NCBI GenBank assembly: GCA_009823395.1
Contig: CM020510.1
Location: forward strand, 16,720,273 to 16,784,272
DNA from: Thamnaconus septentrionalis
Lineage: Eukaryota; Chordata; Actinopteri; Tetraodontiformes; Monacanthidae
Reading direction: 5' to 3'
DNA length: 64,000 bases
Shown here: positions 12,949 to 26,910 of the stretch, one piece after another
Numbering within the stretch: position 1 is the stretch's first letter
Layout of the letters: each line of letters starts with the position of its first letter
Notes under the pieces: generated by a model
The model's database searches: none
Told to the model about the DNA's origin: nothing
Seen by the model: only the letters and a program-made list of their open reading frames with translations
Position numbers and translations under genes: made by a program

Positions 12949-13499
12949 GGGCTGTGCGATTAATCGATTTTAAATAAAAATCACATTACAAAAAGTGAAA
13001 GCTTTGCACTTTATTCATTTATCGTTGTTCAAGATGATAGAAAAACCTTTTATTTTGAAAGTGATGGTTGGTGAAAGACAGTTAAGGTTGTCACTTTGTC
13101 CACGGCAGGATTAATTTGTGTTTGGTTCTTAAGTTTTCATTTTATTCCCAAATGAGGGAACTTCATCTTTGTTTATGTAGAACCTCTTCATTTTCAAGTG
13201 AAGTTTGGTGAAAGTGAGATTCTCACTTCATTAATCCCAAGGGAGTCATCTTTGTTTGGTCAAGAAGTCTGGAAATGTTGCCACTACTGAACCCAAGGAG
13301 GATTTACAGTATCTTTCAGTTGCACTTCATTCGCAATAGGGAAATTTGTTTGCTATTTTTCTTTAAAAAATAAAGTTAAAATATTTTAAATGTATTCCAT
13401 TGTCTTTTGTTGTTTTACCAAAAACAAATCAAAATTGAAAATTGAGTTTTCAGAGAAAAAAAATCTGGATTTTATTTTTGTCCAAAGTTGCCCAGCCCA
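12949..13499. mobile_element. Degraded DNA transposon or MITE
   Basis: The left end GGGCTGTGCGATTAATCG and the right end TTGCCCAGCCC form an imperfect terminal inverted repeat (GGGCTG..GC outermost). The interior contains runs like AATCACATTA and AAATCTGGATTTTATTTTTG, which also occur in a fish repeat family with these ends. No transposase is visible. The target duplication is not clear. Confidence 0.5.
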
Positions 13500-16424
13500 A
13501 ATTGTCACAGTGATAAAGGGAAACTCTCAAATCTCCACTGGCGTTCACAACAGTTATCAACTTTGCTCTTTTTTTTATATACACATTCAGTCCGGAAGCC
13601 CTGCGCAGCCTGCAAGTTTGTTTCTGTGCCCATCTGTTGGGGGCTGGCAGCAGGTGCAGAGCAGCAGCCAGCCAGCCAGCCAGCAGGCATGGGGCCACCC
13701 AGCTCACAGTTTCCACTGCAGGTGCAGCACCAGGCACAGAGCGGAACCACCCCACTCACTCTCCCGCCGTGCACCAGTAAGTCCAGACAGATGTTAATTA
13801 CATTGCATTGACTGGCAGACGTCTTTGGACAGAAGGATGCACTGCGACGCTGTTGTTTCCCACCATGCATCAATCAACCTGGGTTTACATTGACTCAGTG
13901 GTACTCAGTGGTACCGGCTCCTAGTGAGGTCACGTTCAATAACGTTCAGGATGCGATCAAAGGAACAGCACTTCGGACAAACTGTAGATGTTACAGCCAA
14001 TCAGTTCTAACTTCTGATGCTTGAACACATTAAGTCAGTGCATACTTATTAGAATTACAATAGATCTTTTTTTTTTTAATTTTTTTTAAGCAAGCTTTCA
14101 ACAATAAACTCTGATTAAGTTGACTTTAATAATCACAGAGGCCAAACTGTATCAAAGACTGTGCTGACGTTTTAACCTCAACATTAGCACCATGTCATTC
14201 AGGTCCAAAAATAAAAAATAAAATAAAATAAAATAAAAAAATAAAACAGTCGCCACCTAATCACATAATGTCCTGATGATCCTAAATGTCATCGAACTTG
14301 TCACTAAACAGCACAGGCGAAAACATATTTCCAGCCAGGAGAGACGAAAGCTGACACGCCAGATGGAAGGTGTTCCTGAAGAGCTGAGATCCAGCTGCAA
14401 TGGCAAGATTAGCGGAGGAGACTCGGCTGGAAGCAGTCACCATTGAACATCTCTAAATAGGTATGGAAATCTTTCTGGATTCTTTTTGAACTTGTCATGC
14501 AGCTTTTTTTCTTTCTTTTTTTAAACAAGCGTGGAATCTGAAAGCAGTTTAGCGCAGCGTTACAGTGGATGAGGTAAAAATGTGGCAAGAGCTGCAAAAC
14601 AACCACGAGGGTCACATTTTGCTTTTCTGACTTAATGGTAAAGGAAATGGTAAAGGAAATTCTTCGAGTTTGTTCAGGTTCGGGCCTCTATTTAAGGGAA
14701 TAGCTCAGTCAAAATTACATTTTTAAGCAACTGGCGGCCTGATCAAACTACGCTTTGGGAGTAACAGCAGCACTCGGCATTTGGTGAATTGCACCGGTTG
14801 CTTTTCTTTTTACACTAACCACCTGCCCGGGTCTCTCTCTTTATAGGGGTAATAAAAGTAAGCAGTGTACTGGCAGTCATTCACATCCCTAACAACAACC
14901 TGCCCGACAGACACACACAAAGGAAAGCAGCCCCGGCAGGGAGAGCAAATTCTCGGACTAGAGTGTGCAAAGTAAAGTCGACGCACCGAGCGCTGCTGCA
15001 AAATGAAATGAGCCTTCCCCCAGCTCCCATCACTATTTAGGCTGCGTGTGTTTGCACGTGCCTGCGTTGTAAGTAAAAGTTGCGGGCTCCTCTCCGGGCC
15101 GCGCAGGCAGCAGACTCTTTAATATTTCACAGGAGTGATAAATAAGTCAGACAGACTGCAGAGAGATAAGGTGACTGCGGGAGGCGGGCGCGGAGAGGGG
15201 GAGACAGAGAGAGAGGGAATCGGATATAGAGCCGGTGGAGCGAGAGACGCCGACGGTAATGGAGCAAAAGGTCAAAGGAACCATTAGGAGAGAGGAGGGA
15301 GGCAAAAAAAGGGAGATTACCACATGAGGCAATAAAACCGGATCGAGTCAGATGGGAATAAATGAGACAAGATATGAAATGTGGCGCTAAAATGATAGGA
15401 ACAAAGAACAATCATTAAAGCAGCCAGTGGTGAAATTAGGCTCTGGCTGCTCTCTCTCTCTCGACAGCGTAGGCAGATGAGGACGCTCGAGGTGAGAAGC
15501 TGATTTGGTCGACGAGGGCAAAAAGTGATCGGCGGGAGGAGAGACGTGAGGGAAGAGGAGAAGACGAGGCTCGGGAGGACGCGGGGGCGGCCGTTGCGGC
15601 GTGGGGAGGGGAAAAAAGAAAAAAGGTCAGCAGAGACACGCGGCAAAGTGTAGGAGGGAAGATTAAACGGAAGGAAAGGAGCTGAAGGAGTGTGCCGCGC
15701 TCTTTCAAGAGGGAGGCAGCCCCCCCACACTCTCCCCTCCCCCGCCCCACGCCCCCCGCCCCACGGTGCTGTTGCTTTTGGCTCGACGCACTCAGGATGA
15801 AAAAGGTGGAAAAAAACTTTCACTGTCCAACGCGTATCCCTGGTGTTCAGCGCAGGTGCGTTCAAATGTCACGTCTTTCATTTCAAACGCACCCTGGAGG
15901 CCTCAAAGTTGCGACCCCGGAAAAAAGTCTTCACGGTCGAGTTGTCATCTCTCTCCCATCCTGAAATGCTTTTGGAAAAAAAACAAAAAAAAACCCTTCC
16001 AGTTCTGACCACAACAATCAGCTTAAAGTTCCTTATTCCTCTGAAGTCACTCCTACAGGGCTCTTATACATTTATTTACAACTGCTGTCAATCTGTCTCC
16101 TTGCGTGAAGGCACGGCGGAGCCCCCTTGCGCGAGTCCTCATGCAATATGAAGCGTGCGCGTGCAGACGGCGATCCGCACTGACGCCAGAGGAGCGATGC
16201 ACTTAGGCGCCGACGTGGAAGGAAAGCGTCGTTTTCGTTATGGACGGACAAGTTAAAGACGGCGTCGCGTACTTGGTGAAAATCCGGCTCAGCTACAAGA
16301 CAAATTCAATCAGAATTTCAGGCTGAAATGTAATTTGAAGGTCTTTGTGTAAATTCTTTTATGGAAACCCGGTATTTAAGAGAGCCCACCTGACAGCGTG
16401 TTTCCTATATAGAGCACTGTCCTT
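13500..16424. other. Non-coding, no gene seen
   Basis: Contains a short CCAG run near 13.67 kb and a purine/pyrimidine-rich segment at 15.17-15.75 kb. That composition produces a long minus-strand frame (15,317-15,865) of low-complexity Ser/Leu/Pro sequence, which I do not accept as a gene. Confidence 0.5.
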
Positions 16425-16653
16425 AAAAAATGGCGTTGCAAGATGCTAGCTAACTAGGAGCAAGACCCTTATTGCCCTATGTAGATTCTAATATATATGA
16501 GAACAGTTCTAACAGTTGGGAAACCATTATATATAATTATTTTATTGTACTGTGAAAATACACAGGTATTAATGTATGTATGGGCAGTATGTGGAGCTTT
16601 TACCAATATAGCAATCAGAAATCAAGACAAATTTGACACACTGGACCTTTAAA
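16425..16653 (-). mobile_element. Dispersed repeat ending ACACTGGACCTTTAA (copy A)
   Basis: The reverse complement of this stretch aligns by eye with 59865-60100. Shared features are TTTAAAGGTCCAGTGTGT at one end, then the order TCTTGATTTCTGATT-like, ATACATTAAT, AGAAT.TACAT, and TAGTTAGCTAGCATC-like. It is a MITE-type family without a transposase. The boundaries are approximate. Confidence 0.6.
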
Positions 16654-18406
16654 GGCCCACGTGGTGTAGGAACTAGAACTAAGTGTCAGAGCCAGATTTT
16701 CTGCACACCGACAGGCGCCAACCGTCTACGTCATCACAGTCGTGTCCACTGCCAACATGCCGTAAAGCATCTCGCCCCCTTTGGGAAAAAAGCTCCAAGT
16801 ATAGCGAATCGCTCTCGTTGGATAAATACGTCGAATGCAAGCAGAAATGCCACGCAGGCGGTGGATGTGCGAGTTGTGTAAGTTACGTGTAATGTGATGC
16901 GAAGGGAACCCCACCACCACCACCACCTCACCCCCCAACCCCTTCTACCCGTCTCCCACGGGGACGAGGAATTAGCAGGAGAAATAAATGGAGTGGTGGG
17001 AGGAGGCAGGCGCTGGAGAAGCCACTGAATCCACAGAGAGAATGCATAGTCCCAATTTCCCCAGTGGGATTAGTGTAGAACTAATCTGCCCCCGCTGTCT
17101 CTTCCACTGCTTTTAGCCTTGGCTTAGAGACACTCTCAGGAAGAGATGTTAGGCTCGTAAGAGCACTGAGCTGTTAGCATTAGCTCAAATCACCGTAAGC
17201 TTCTTCTGCAGCTTCGCTAATCAATTAGCGGCCCTGCATCGCCGCAAAGCCGCCTGCTCCCGACGCGCCGCGTGCAACGCCGGTTGTGTGCTGAGCTGAT
17301 TGTACTGCAGAGTAGAAAAACGTGCATTTTTCTTTTTATTAAGACATCACAGTGGGATGTGGCTCTCATTCTGGAGAGATACCCTTCCCATGAGTGCGTG
17401 AGAAAAGTAAAGATGAGGAGAGCAAAGACTGTTGAAGAAGCTGGAACAGGACAACAGGAAGCTGGGGACTATATTAAATCATAATTTTAAAGGCTCAGTG
17501 AGTGAGATTTAGTGACGTTTTGTATTGCAAAAAACATTGATCCCTGATTTCTGACGCCCCACTTCTCACCTTTCACCCCTCATCTTATCTCACCTCATCT
17601 CATCTCTCATATGTGCCACATTCTGAGCCACTCTAGATATGTGGTGGATCATTCCTACACGTGGACTTGCTCAGCATGCCAATATAAATGCTTTGCACAT
17701 GAAAACACAAGTTATTTATCTGTAGGATTAAAACACCTGCACAGCAATTCTAGATAGAAATTGCCAGATTATTCCAAAAGATCCCTTGACATGTTCCACA
17801 ATGGTGGGTAAAACTTCCTGTTAATTAACTAATTGATTTTTTTTGGAGGAGTTTTGCTAGTGGTTTCAAAGGTGTGATTTTTGATGGACGTCAGAGGCGA
17901 ACCGACAAACATATGATCACATGCCGATGGATGAAAGAGATCTTTTAGAACAACAGTCTGTGACCCTGGGAAGTAAATGATCCGGGAGTTTTCCAGTGCG
18001 GGAAAATCTTCAGGGGAGCGCAGTGTTTTGACTGGAGCTGAAGGCTCCACTGGCAGAGATGTTGCTTTTTCTCTCTCTCTCTTCAGGGGAAATCATGTTA
18101 CCGCTGAAACGCCATTACGGCGTGCTTGCAGGGTCACGTCCTCACGTCGCTGATGCACACAACACCTTCCCACCACCCCTGCAACAGCTGATTGTTTAAC
18201 AGACGTCCAGCAACAGCAACAACATGGGCAGCGTGGGGGGTGCCGCCAACTGCGAGAAAATAAAAGCACTGGTGTTGTTGACATCTCATGGGAGCAGGTG
18301 ACGAGAGTCCTGTCTGGAATTGGTTGAAGTGGAATTGGATTGAAAGGTAATTCTCTTCAGGGCCGTCTGCCGCAGGAGATCATTTGTTTTGTTGTACCCA
18401 AAGAAT
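16654..18406. other. Non-coding; possible fragment of the same MITE family at 17.49 kb
   Basis: No gene recognised. At 17,487 the sequence TTAAAGGCTCAGTGAGTGAG followed by ATTTAGTGACG resembles the end of the repeat family at 16425 and 59865, so a further degraded copy may lie here. Confidence 0.4.
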
Positions 18407-18431
18407 ATAGATAGATAGATAGATTGTAGAT

Positions 18432-18514
<83 letters not shown>
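18407..18514. repeat. (GATA)n microsatellite
   Basis: A tetranucleotide ATAG array with one interruption near 18,424-18,432. Long Tyr/Leu/Ser/Ile frames on the minus strand are translations of this repeat. Confidence 0.97.
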
Positions 18515-18948
18515 CACAATGCAAAAAAACGGATAAACACCAAAAGAACAAAGAATAAAAAACAGGACAAAGTGAAGAAGGCAGTAAAAATATATAAATA
18601 TGTATGCATGTAAATATATGTGCAAAATGTACATACAAAACAATCATATTAAACAAATACATGGAGGTAAACAGTGACGCTGAGGCCTGCTCTGCACATT
18701 GCACAGGCAATACAGATTCGCCCTCCAGTTGAAGCCTTCTGGCCTCACAGGTGTCCCGCTCTGACCCGCATCCTGGTTCCCACTGAAAGTGTCTGAAAAA
18801 GGAGTCGATACCAGGCAAAACCCCCCCGCAGGGTGCAAGAAAGTGACGGGATCTAAATCTCCAAGGAAGCAATCAAGTCGGACGCGGCAGAGATCCAGAG
18901 AGGCAAACAATCACACATACCAATCCCCTGCCTGGGAAAACATGCGGA

Positions 18949-19018
18949 CACACACACACACACACACGCACATGTACACACTTGCGCACACACACACACA
19001 CACACACACACGCACGCA
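18949..19018. repeat. (CA)n microsatellite, compound
   Basis: Two CA runs separated by about 20 bases of imperfect CA/TG sequence. Confidence 0.95.
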
Positions 19019-20989
19019 CTGAAGTGTAATCAGAACAACAAATTAATGAAACGCTGCACGGTTACAACCTTTCCCTCCCCTCCCTCCTCTTCCTCGTCTT
19101 CCTCCTGCAATAGGTCTGCAGCTCCGAGTGAATAGAAACCATGTGTAGATACAGAACTCATATCAGCTGCATTCCTTCCTTCCATGGATTGAGGTCTGGG
19201 CAGCACGTGTTCCACTCGGCAGCTCTGGCATGCAGACTTAATACGTATTTAAAAAAATAAATGAATAAATAAAAGGCGCGCAGGCGCTCAGGGTTGAGTC
19301 AAAAAGCACAACGTGCCCACGGTTGAAATCCAACGCCCCCTCCCCGCCCAAATGTCCTTTTTCCGTGAAGACACACAGGGGGCCTGTTTCCTTTGACCGG
19401 GGTGCACCTGTCTTACCCAGAAGGAAAAGAGGGGGGCACAAGTGTGAGGGACGCCATGAACCACAGCCCTAACCCACCCCCCGGTCTGTTTGTGCACAAT
19501 CACACCAATGTCGCGAACCCCCGACAGCTGCGACTTGCTACCTCCACTCGGCCAACATTCTTCCTCCGCCGGCCCTCACTGCCAGGGCAGCGGGCGGCCA
19601 GCTACAGCTGACTCCTCGCTTTTTCGCCGCTCAATGACGAGCAGAAACAAAGGGCCGCTATCAGATTCAGGCGGCGGATGCGAAAATTGAATATTTTGTG
19701 GAGGAATCTTTTTTTGCGCGTTTGAAAAGGTGGACATGAGCTAAGGAATAAGAAATACAAAAAGTAAGTTCTTGAGATCGGCCTGGATGTGCATCAAGGG
19801 GAATTACCTTGCTGAAACACTCAGTTTTGACCTGGATGAGGACAGTGCACGTGCAGAAGGGAGCACGTGGGTTGCGGGTGGCCGGACTAAAATAAACCGC
19901 AGGTGATTTTTTTATTTCTTAACGCAGTACATCACAAAAGAATGGGGGTGTCGGAAAAAATCCAAAATCTTCCACCTAGCAAATGCTCCTCCCTCTTGAA
20001 ATAGGAAAAACAAAAAAAACAAAAAACAAAAAAACCAGCCCAAACAAACTAAGAAGCCTCGTCCACTCTGGCCATGTGACTGGAGTTAAACTGCTAATCT
20101 GATCTGCAAGAAAAACACACATGACCGTTTAATCTATTTATACCAAACACAATGCAGCTATACAGCAAGCAAGAAATTAGAGCCTCGACCCGAACTGTTA
20201 CAAATTCTGAGGACGATTGGACGCATGCGGTGGAGGAAGTTTTCACTCGTTCACTTCTTGAAATGAAACGAATGTAATGTCAGTGTACGATGGAAGCCTG
20301 CCGCGGAAGCTAATCAGGCATGTAAAATAAGAATGGAAGAAGAAACGGGACGTGCCTGTCTTGCTAATGCGATTTCACCTTAGCGTCTGCAAGACTCAGC
20401 ACTCTAATTTATCGCAATACAGACGGGCTAAATTGCACACTGCATTTACAACAATGTAAACTTTACTTTTAATAGACGCTAAGTTGCATGCATCCTGGTC
20501 TTTGCTGTTCCACCTGTTAACCGTGTTTTATTTGACATCATGTTTTTATATGCATGCCATACTTCTCCCTTTTTTATCCTGTTACCTTTTTTCGGGTCAC
20601 TATGGCATTATCATCTTTGGCAAGTGATACTTCGCTTCTGCTGAAGGTTTTGAAGGAAGTCACAATAAATGACGCCGAACTAAGGCCTTGATTCAAGCCA
20701 AAAGTATCCACTCCAGCCTCCTAGACAGGAGTAACAATGACGATCATTACGAGACGGTTCATAAGCCAAAACCTCCAACCAGTGCGAGCGTGAACCAGCT
20801 CCTGGCAAAAGGTTTCAGGCGCTGGGTGAAGTCTAGCCCAGTCTCCCAAACACTATCAAATGAGGAGTCATGTTATGGTCTTCTTCAAACGCATATTTAC
20901 ATTTGAGTCAATTGCTACCCAAAGAGAGGATCAGAAAATGTCAGACTTCTTCCGATAGCAATTTCTGGCTAACTATCCCTGAAGGCGGC
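19019..20989. other. Non-coding, no gene seen
   Basis: No supported exon; ordinary AT-rich intronic or intergenic sequence with poly-A tracts near 20.0 kb. Confidence 0.5.
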
Positions 20990-21505
20990 TTCCTGCGCTT
21001 CCATTACATTTTTTCACAAAATAAAAGCGATATTTTTAAAATTTCGACAAAGTACAATTGCGATTTGCAGGTGTTTCCATTGAATAACGTGAAGCGCATA
21101 CGCCGTAATTCTCGTAAAATCTCGTCCCGCGAGATTTACAAGAATTACGTTAGCTTTTGTTTGTTTACTGTCAAGAATGGTTGTTGTCTTTTTCTCTTTG
21201 GTTACTTGTAAAAAAAAAAATATTCCATCTCCTCCTCTGTCCAAACATAACGTGCCATTTTCACTTGAAGTAAACTGGTCACGTGACCCCCGTATGCCAC
21301 GTCTGGTGATGTGGAAAAAAAAAAGTGTTTCCATGACACTTTTGCGATATGACTCTATATTGATGCGTCTGAAAAACCACCTCATGAGAGCGTCGAAACC
21401 TTTCAGCCATATTTGAGAAGTTTATCGAAGTTTAGCCGTTTACATTGCCTGTTTTTATTGCGATATTTAGGTTTTGCGCAATTCTAGGGGGAATGGAATG
21501 CGGCG
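20990..21505. mobile_element. MITE-like repeat (copy A)
   Basis: The ends are roughly complementary: GCGCTTCCATTACATTTT on the left, and GGGGGAATGGAATGCGGC on the right. The right half (about 21,310-21,500) is closely related to 33,295-33,490; both contain GTGTTTCCATGACACTTTTG, GTCTGAAAAACCACC, and TTGCGATATTT. Open frames on the minus strand in both copies translate to similar peptides only because the DNA is repeated. Confidence 0.65.
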
Positions 21506-24500
21506 AGGTGGGAAAATTGGGTGATAAAAATATAGCAATATAAAAATCCAATGTCGGAAAACAAAGGGAAGAGTGTGCACGATGACCTTGTGCCTTCCCG
21601 CCTCTCGGAGGTGCGTGTATATTTAGTCGGGAGGGGTTTAGCTGAAGTGTTTGACAGCAGAGGTGTTGCATTATTGAGCAGGGGGAAATGGTTGGTGCAC
21701 ACACACACACACACACATGCGCGCACACTTTTATGTCTTATCTTCAGAGGGAGCATTTTTTCATTCGCTTAGACAATCAAAGAAAACAAGATTAGAAGGT
21801 GGGGATTTGAGAATAAGCGCCACGTTTATTCCATTTGAACGATCGCCGCCGATAAAGCGAGAATCGCACTGCGACGACGACTCATTCAGCTCGGTCGACG
21901 GGCCGAAGCGCGACTCATCCGCTTAAGCAGGCGACTCCGTGTTCCTGACTCACTCCCCTGAAAATCGTCTCGCTGGGCGGAAAAACAAAACTCACCAGCG
22001 GGGAGAAATTACCGAAAGGTCAGCTGACGCTCCCGCGCAACTATCCGACTCTCGGCTTCGCGGGGTGTGTTTTCCAGCGGAACATGACCTCTGGGTGCAG
22101 CTCTGGCTTTCTGCTCGGCTTGACGTCGAGGAAACGTCTATTTTCGCCATGAGGGTCGGAAACAGATGGAGAAAGATGAACTCAGGCCGCCATTTATTTA
22201 AAAAAAAAAAAAAGTTTTTTGTTTTGTTTTTTTACCCTTTGTAATGTTGCAGATTACTTTAGGTGAGCCCGACTGTCTGCCTCAGTGTTATTACTTCAGC
22301 ATCCACAGTGGTGAAGTGTTGAGCGCGCAGGTCTGCAGAGCACATTTGTCACCCGTGTCAGTTTGGAGAGAAAAAGCCGAGCCGGCTGCGGAGACGATCT
22401 GATGCGTCTAGACTGGAGACAATTGAAGAGGCTCTTGCAGGCGGTGGGAAAATAAAGCTTTTGACACACGCCTCTGACTTATTAGTCCCATTGGAGGTTG
22501 AAAAAAATCTGATCTGAGACATCTCAGGAATCATCACGGGACATTGAATCTTTTTTTTTTCTCTGTGTTAACTAAAAATACCTTTAATTGCAAAAATAGC
22601 AAAATATCTCCCGATTGCCTCCAATTTTTTCACCTTTCCCCTTAAAAAAAGCATTCTTGTCAGAGCAGGAAATCGAAACACAGGCTTCAAGTTGTAATTT
22701 CTAAAACTCAAAGTGCATAATGCATTTGCTGCCATTTCAGTATCCCCTGTTAATCCCTGCAGGCTCCTCATTTCACATTAGCCGTCATATTTGTCACTGA
22801 TATTTCTTCATCATTTCATTATCTAATATTTGACCGCATAGTTTATCGAGCTCCTGACATTTATTTCAAAATCAGTCTCCTAAAGTGGCCCAGCTGCGGG
22901 GAGCGCTCACTGGTGACGTCACACGCCTGGGTGTGAGCAGGTGTCGGCTCCCGATCTGGCATTTCACTCCTTCTTCTTCTTCCTTAAGAGCAGATAAGGC
23001 CAAACTGCCCTCATCCGCAGAACTACGCTCATCTCCGTGCGAGTCCATTAAAACAATGCCTTACGCGAACCTGCCACACACTCGCACACACGCAGAAACC
23101 TTGACGTAAACATTCACCCGTTTCCATGCACTTGCCGCCGTCCTCGTTCTCCACACACTCCCGTCCCTCCCGTCTCTCTCGCTCCCTCCCTCGCAAATCC
23201 TGTAATGCCGACAGCGCAATTAGTCACATGCTGGCTTCCTTTCATCTAATACGAGCAAACTCGGGAGGAATTCCAAGTGCTTAACATCTAAACTACAGAA
23301 CACACACTGTGTGTGTGTGTCGGGACGGAAACACAAACATGCTCAAAAAAACAAATAAAAAAAGCTCGCATTGAACGCTGCTGTGAAGCTGCAACCAAAG
23401 GTAAACGGACAGAACACCAGTTTTTCCGTCGCCCTCAAAAAGAAAAACGGGATAAAAAAGTGGGATGGAATTCTGGAAATCAATAACAAAGCTGAAAATA
23501 AACCGGCATCCAGCCTGATGGAAATCAAAGCCGAGCTGACGAGCCGGGTGTAGCCGAGTGATGACGGAGAAAGGATCACTCGGAAAACGGGCCGTCCTCC
23601 CCGAGGTTCCAGTGTTTTGTTGTTGTTCTTTTCTTTCTTCCTTCCTGAGGCCGTCCGTTGCTGCATCTGTCCCATCCCACCCACAGAAAAACGACAACAA
23701 CAACAACACCACCACCGCCGCAGTGAAAGAGTGAGTCGTGACGCGGAAAGAAAATCAACAGGACTAATGAGGGGGGAACAAAAAAAGAAAAAGGCCAAAC
23801 AAAAGAGGAGCTGCCCGCGCGCTCGGCCTGAACGTCATCAGTTGCCCACTTGAGGATTATTCAACTCGGCCTGATGTCACATCCTCCCTGCGAGGACGGG
23901 AGGAGCGCCGATGACCCGACACCTCGGCTCCACTTGCGCATGTGTACAAGAGGCAAAGCCGAGGCCACTCACTCCTGATGTATTCCGAGTGATCCAGCGT
24001 GGCCTCAGTAATATTTTTGGAACCAACAGACTTTTCATGCGGTTGCTGTGGGTTAGATCAGCCAGCGGGCTGGTGTTGACCGTCAACGATTTGCGATTTA
24101 GGACAAAACTTACAAAAGTGACACATGGTGAATCTCACACACGTCGACAGGAAAATGAGAATGAGTTGTATTTATATACTTGCATATTGATCAGCTCTCC
24201 GTGATCAGGTTTCTACCCATTTCTGGAAGGATGCGCTCGTCTTCCCATCGGAAGCTTAATGCATCATCTGCATTTTTGAACCCGCGCAATGAAGCCACGT
24301 ATCATCACGCATGTGGAAATGATGCGCTGCCCCCCTGCATACCAATCAGGAGCACGAGACTCAAGAGTGTCTGCTCGGCGGACGCAGGGCTCGGCGCTTT
24401 CACGCAGCAGTCAGCAAGTCCCCATCAGTCTCCATGAAAGCGTTAAATCGGAGCCAATGTGTAACGACCCAGAACGATGAAGGGCTAAATTTCACATTAA

Positions 24501-24735
24501 ACGCAGACTTTCAGCGCATTGAAAACAGAATTTTTTATTGGCGCAAGCTAGGCGGGCGGATAGATAGATGTGGAAAAAAATCGTCGGCAGACGACATTAA
24601 TACTGACTGTGATGCAAGTGACACTGTTAGGCATCTTCTGATGTTTCTGACAGCGTCGAGTGATGGTTTCACAACTTGGAAGAAAGTATCTGGTCATCAT
24701 GATGGCAGCTTATCTCCAATAGAAAAACATCACGG
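21506..24735. other. Non-coding, no gene seen
   Basis: No exon recognised. Contains a CA run at 21.70 kb, a full CRE palindrome TGACGTCA at 22,914-22,921, and a CAA/CAC trinucleotide stretch near 23.69 kb. The minus-strand frames at 23.3-23.8 kb lack recognisable domains. Confidence 0.5.
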
Positions 24736-24842
<107 letters not shown>

Positions 24843-25358
24843 GGTCTGCAAACTTAATATATAATTTCTATCTTTTCTCCTTCTAAAACATAAACAGTTT
24901 TATTGTGTTTATATTTCTGTGTTTCAGTGTTTGGTTATGGTGTATGAGGACATGATCTCTCCATCAAAGAAGACATTAAAAAAAGACAAACATTTAAACT
25001 TTGTGTCTTGGGGAGACAAAAGTAAAACACAGGATGTGTTTATGTGTTCATTATTAGAACTCATTGTTTTGGCTTATGTGCAATAAATTTTTCTAAGATG
25101 ACTGGCTGGCTGATTAACAACAAATCAAACAAAAAAAAAATAATGATTGTAGCAATTACAAAATATATTACTTTACATTTGGACTGACGGCACCCCCCCG
25201 TTGTTATCAAGTGTCCCCTTGAACCACTCGGGCACCAAAACACAACTGACACCACAGTTCAGTTGCATTTTCAATTTCTGTTCTTCACGAACATCACCAG
25301 ACAACAAGAGATCAATAATTGCAGCAGTCAGGGGCTACTTTTCTGATTTAAAATGAAT

Positions 25359-25361
<3 letters not shown>

Positions 25362-25397
<36 letters not shown>
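25362..25397. repeat. (GT)n microsatellite
   Basis: About 18 GT units. Confidence 0.97.
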
Positions 25398-25400
<3 letters not shown>

Positions 25401-25696
25401 AATGGAAGTGTACGTGGCTAACTAGCCTGCTGAGGCCACGCAGCATCCATCTGCTTTAGTCAATGGCCTCTGGCAGGAAGAAGAAGATGAGCAAAAAAAT
25501 AAATAAAAAATGCAGATTTGCTGAAGAGTTACTCAAGGCTGCTGTCTGGCAAGTCCTCCACTTCAGACGAAAAAAAAAAAAAATGGGCAGGGGAATGAAA
25601 ACTGATCAAGCTGTTTCTGCTCATGGCCATGCCATAATAAAACAGCCTCATGCCGACGTATCCCTCCACTGATGCACTCCCACTCGTTTTCTCTGT

Positions 25697-25697
<1 letters not shown>

Positions 25698-25770
<73 letters not shown>
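25698..25770. repeat. (CA)n microsatellite, about 36 units
   Basis: An uninterrupted CA array; Cys/Val and His/Thr frames across it are artefacts. Confidence 0.97.
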
Positions 25771-25772
<2 letters not shown>

Positions 25773-26910
25773 CACGCACACTTCTACTGGCTGTTTCTTT
25801 CTGCTTGTCTCCGTCACATACTGCGTGTGGTAGCTGCAGCAGGGCCTATAAGTTCGGTCACTGGCGAGGAACTCGCGAGAGGGAGGAAAAGACTGCAGAG
25901 AAAAACAATCCAATGACCACTTTTGGTCAAAAGTCGGAGGCCCTTGGCTCCTTTGAGCGAAAATGAATTTCCCCCTTTGAGAACAGCTATTTTTTTCAAG
26001 CATCCGACTTCCTGTTTCAGTGGCTACTGTAAGACTTCTAGGCATGACGGACAGATGACAGCACTTCCTTGAGTCACAGGGACTTTTTTTTTTTCAGAAT
26101 ACACCTCAGACTGAAACGAACGCCTCCAAATGATTTTGACACCCGGAAGCGACAAGAGCAAAAGCTGTGCAATGTTTAACGTAAAATATGAAGCGAGAGA
26201 AGAGGAAGAGAAGTGCTGGTTGGAGACAAAACACTGGCAAACAATCAAATACAGTCGATTCATTTCATTTCATTCATTAAGTTGGATTTAATGGAAAATA
26301 TTGTGATGGATAGCATTTCTTCATCTTCAATAGCTGTCATTCTAAAGCTTTTTCCTCACTGACAGCATTTCCATGTTCAGGTCATTTGATGGTATTGATT
26401 GGCATGGAAGGGTGGATGATGCAGAGAGAAAGAATGACTAAGCTGTCAGTAAGTATCAACAGGGGCTGGGCAGTTAAGAGCAAACCAAAGATTCCAGTTC
26501 CTTATTTGTTCATTCACCGCAGTAGGCGACATTCTGAAGTTCTCTGGTTTGAATTCTATTATTTCCTATTTGCTATAATCATATTAGACAAAAGAATCTA
26601 GGCAATCACTAACAAGCACAAATTGTCTAAACTTTGGTCATGATGTGTGCATTTATGTGTGCAAGTAACTATGAAATTTGGCTTTTCTTTTTTGAATAAT
26701 CTGCATTCTGGCAATCCAATTTAAACCTAACCTTTGAACCAAATCAAGGTGCTGACAAAGACTTTGTGCAGGCCACTTGGGGGCATCTTCTCCAAATGAT
26801 CCCTCTGCACCTCTGAGGCCCAGGAGCCCTCAACCCCCATAGGAGTGTTCCGGGACAGACAGCAGTGAACAAACACACTTCTGCCCTGCTTTGTCTTCTC
26901 ATTCACTCAC
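25771..26910. other. 5' part of ppm1l intron 1
   Basis: On the minus strand this follows the donor GTGAGT at 26,905-26,910. No further ppm1l exon was recognised here or farther left. Confidence 0.7.

Noticed and set aside
15317..15865. 182-codon minus-strand frame
   Set aside because: Low-complexity purine/pyrimidine-rich DNA, Ser/Leu/Pro/Arg-rich product, no domain, no splice support.
25698..25770. Cys/Val and His/Thr repeat proteins across CA arrays (also 2769 and 18949)
   Set aside because: Direct translations of dinucleotide microsatellites.
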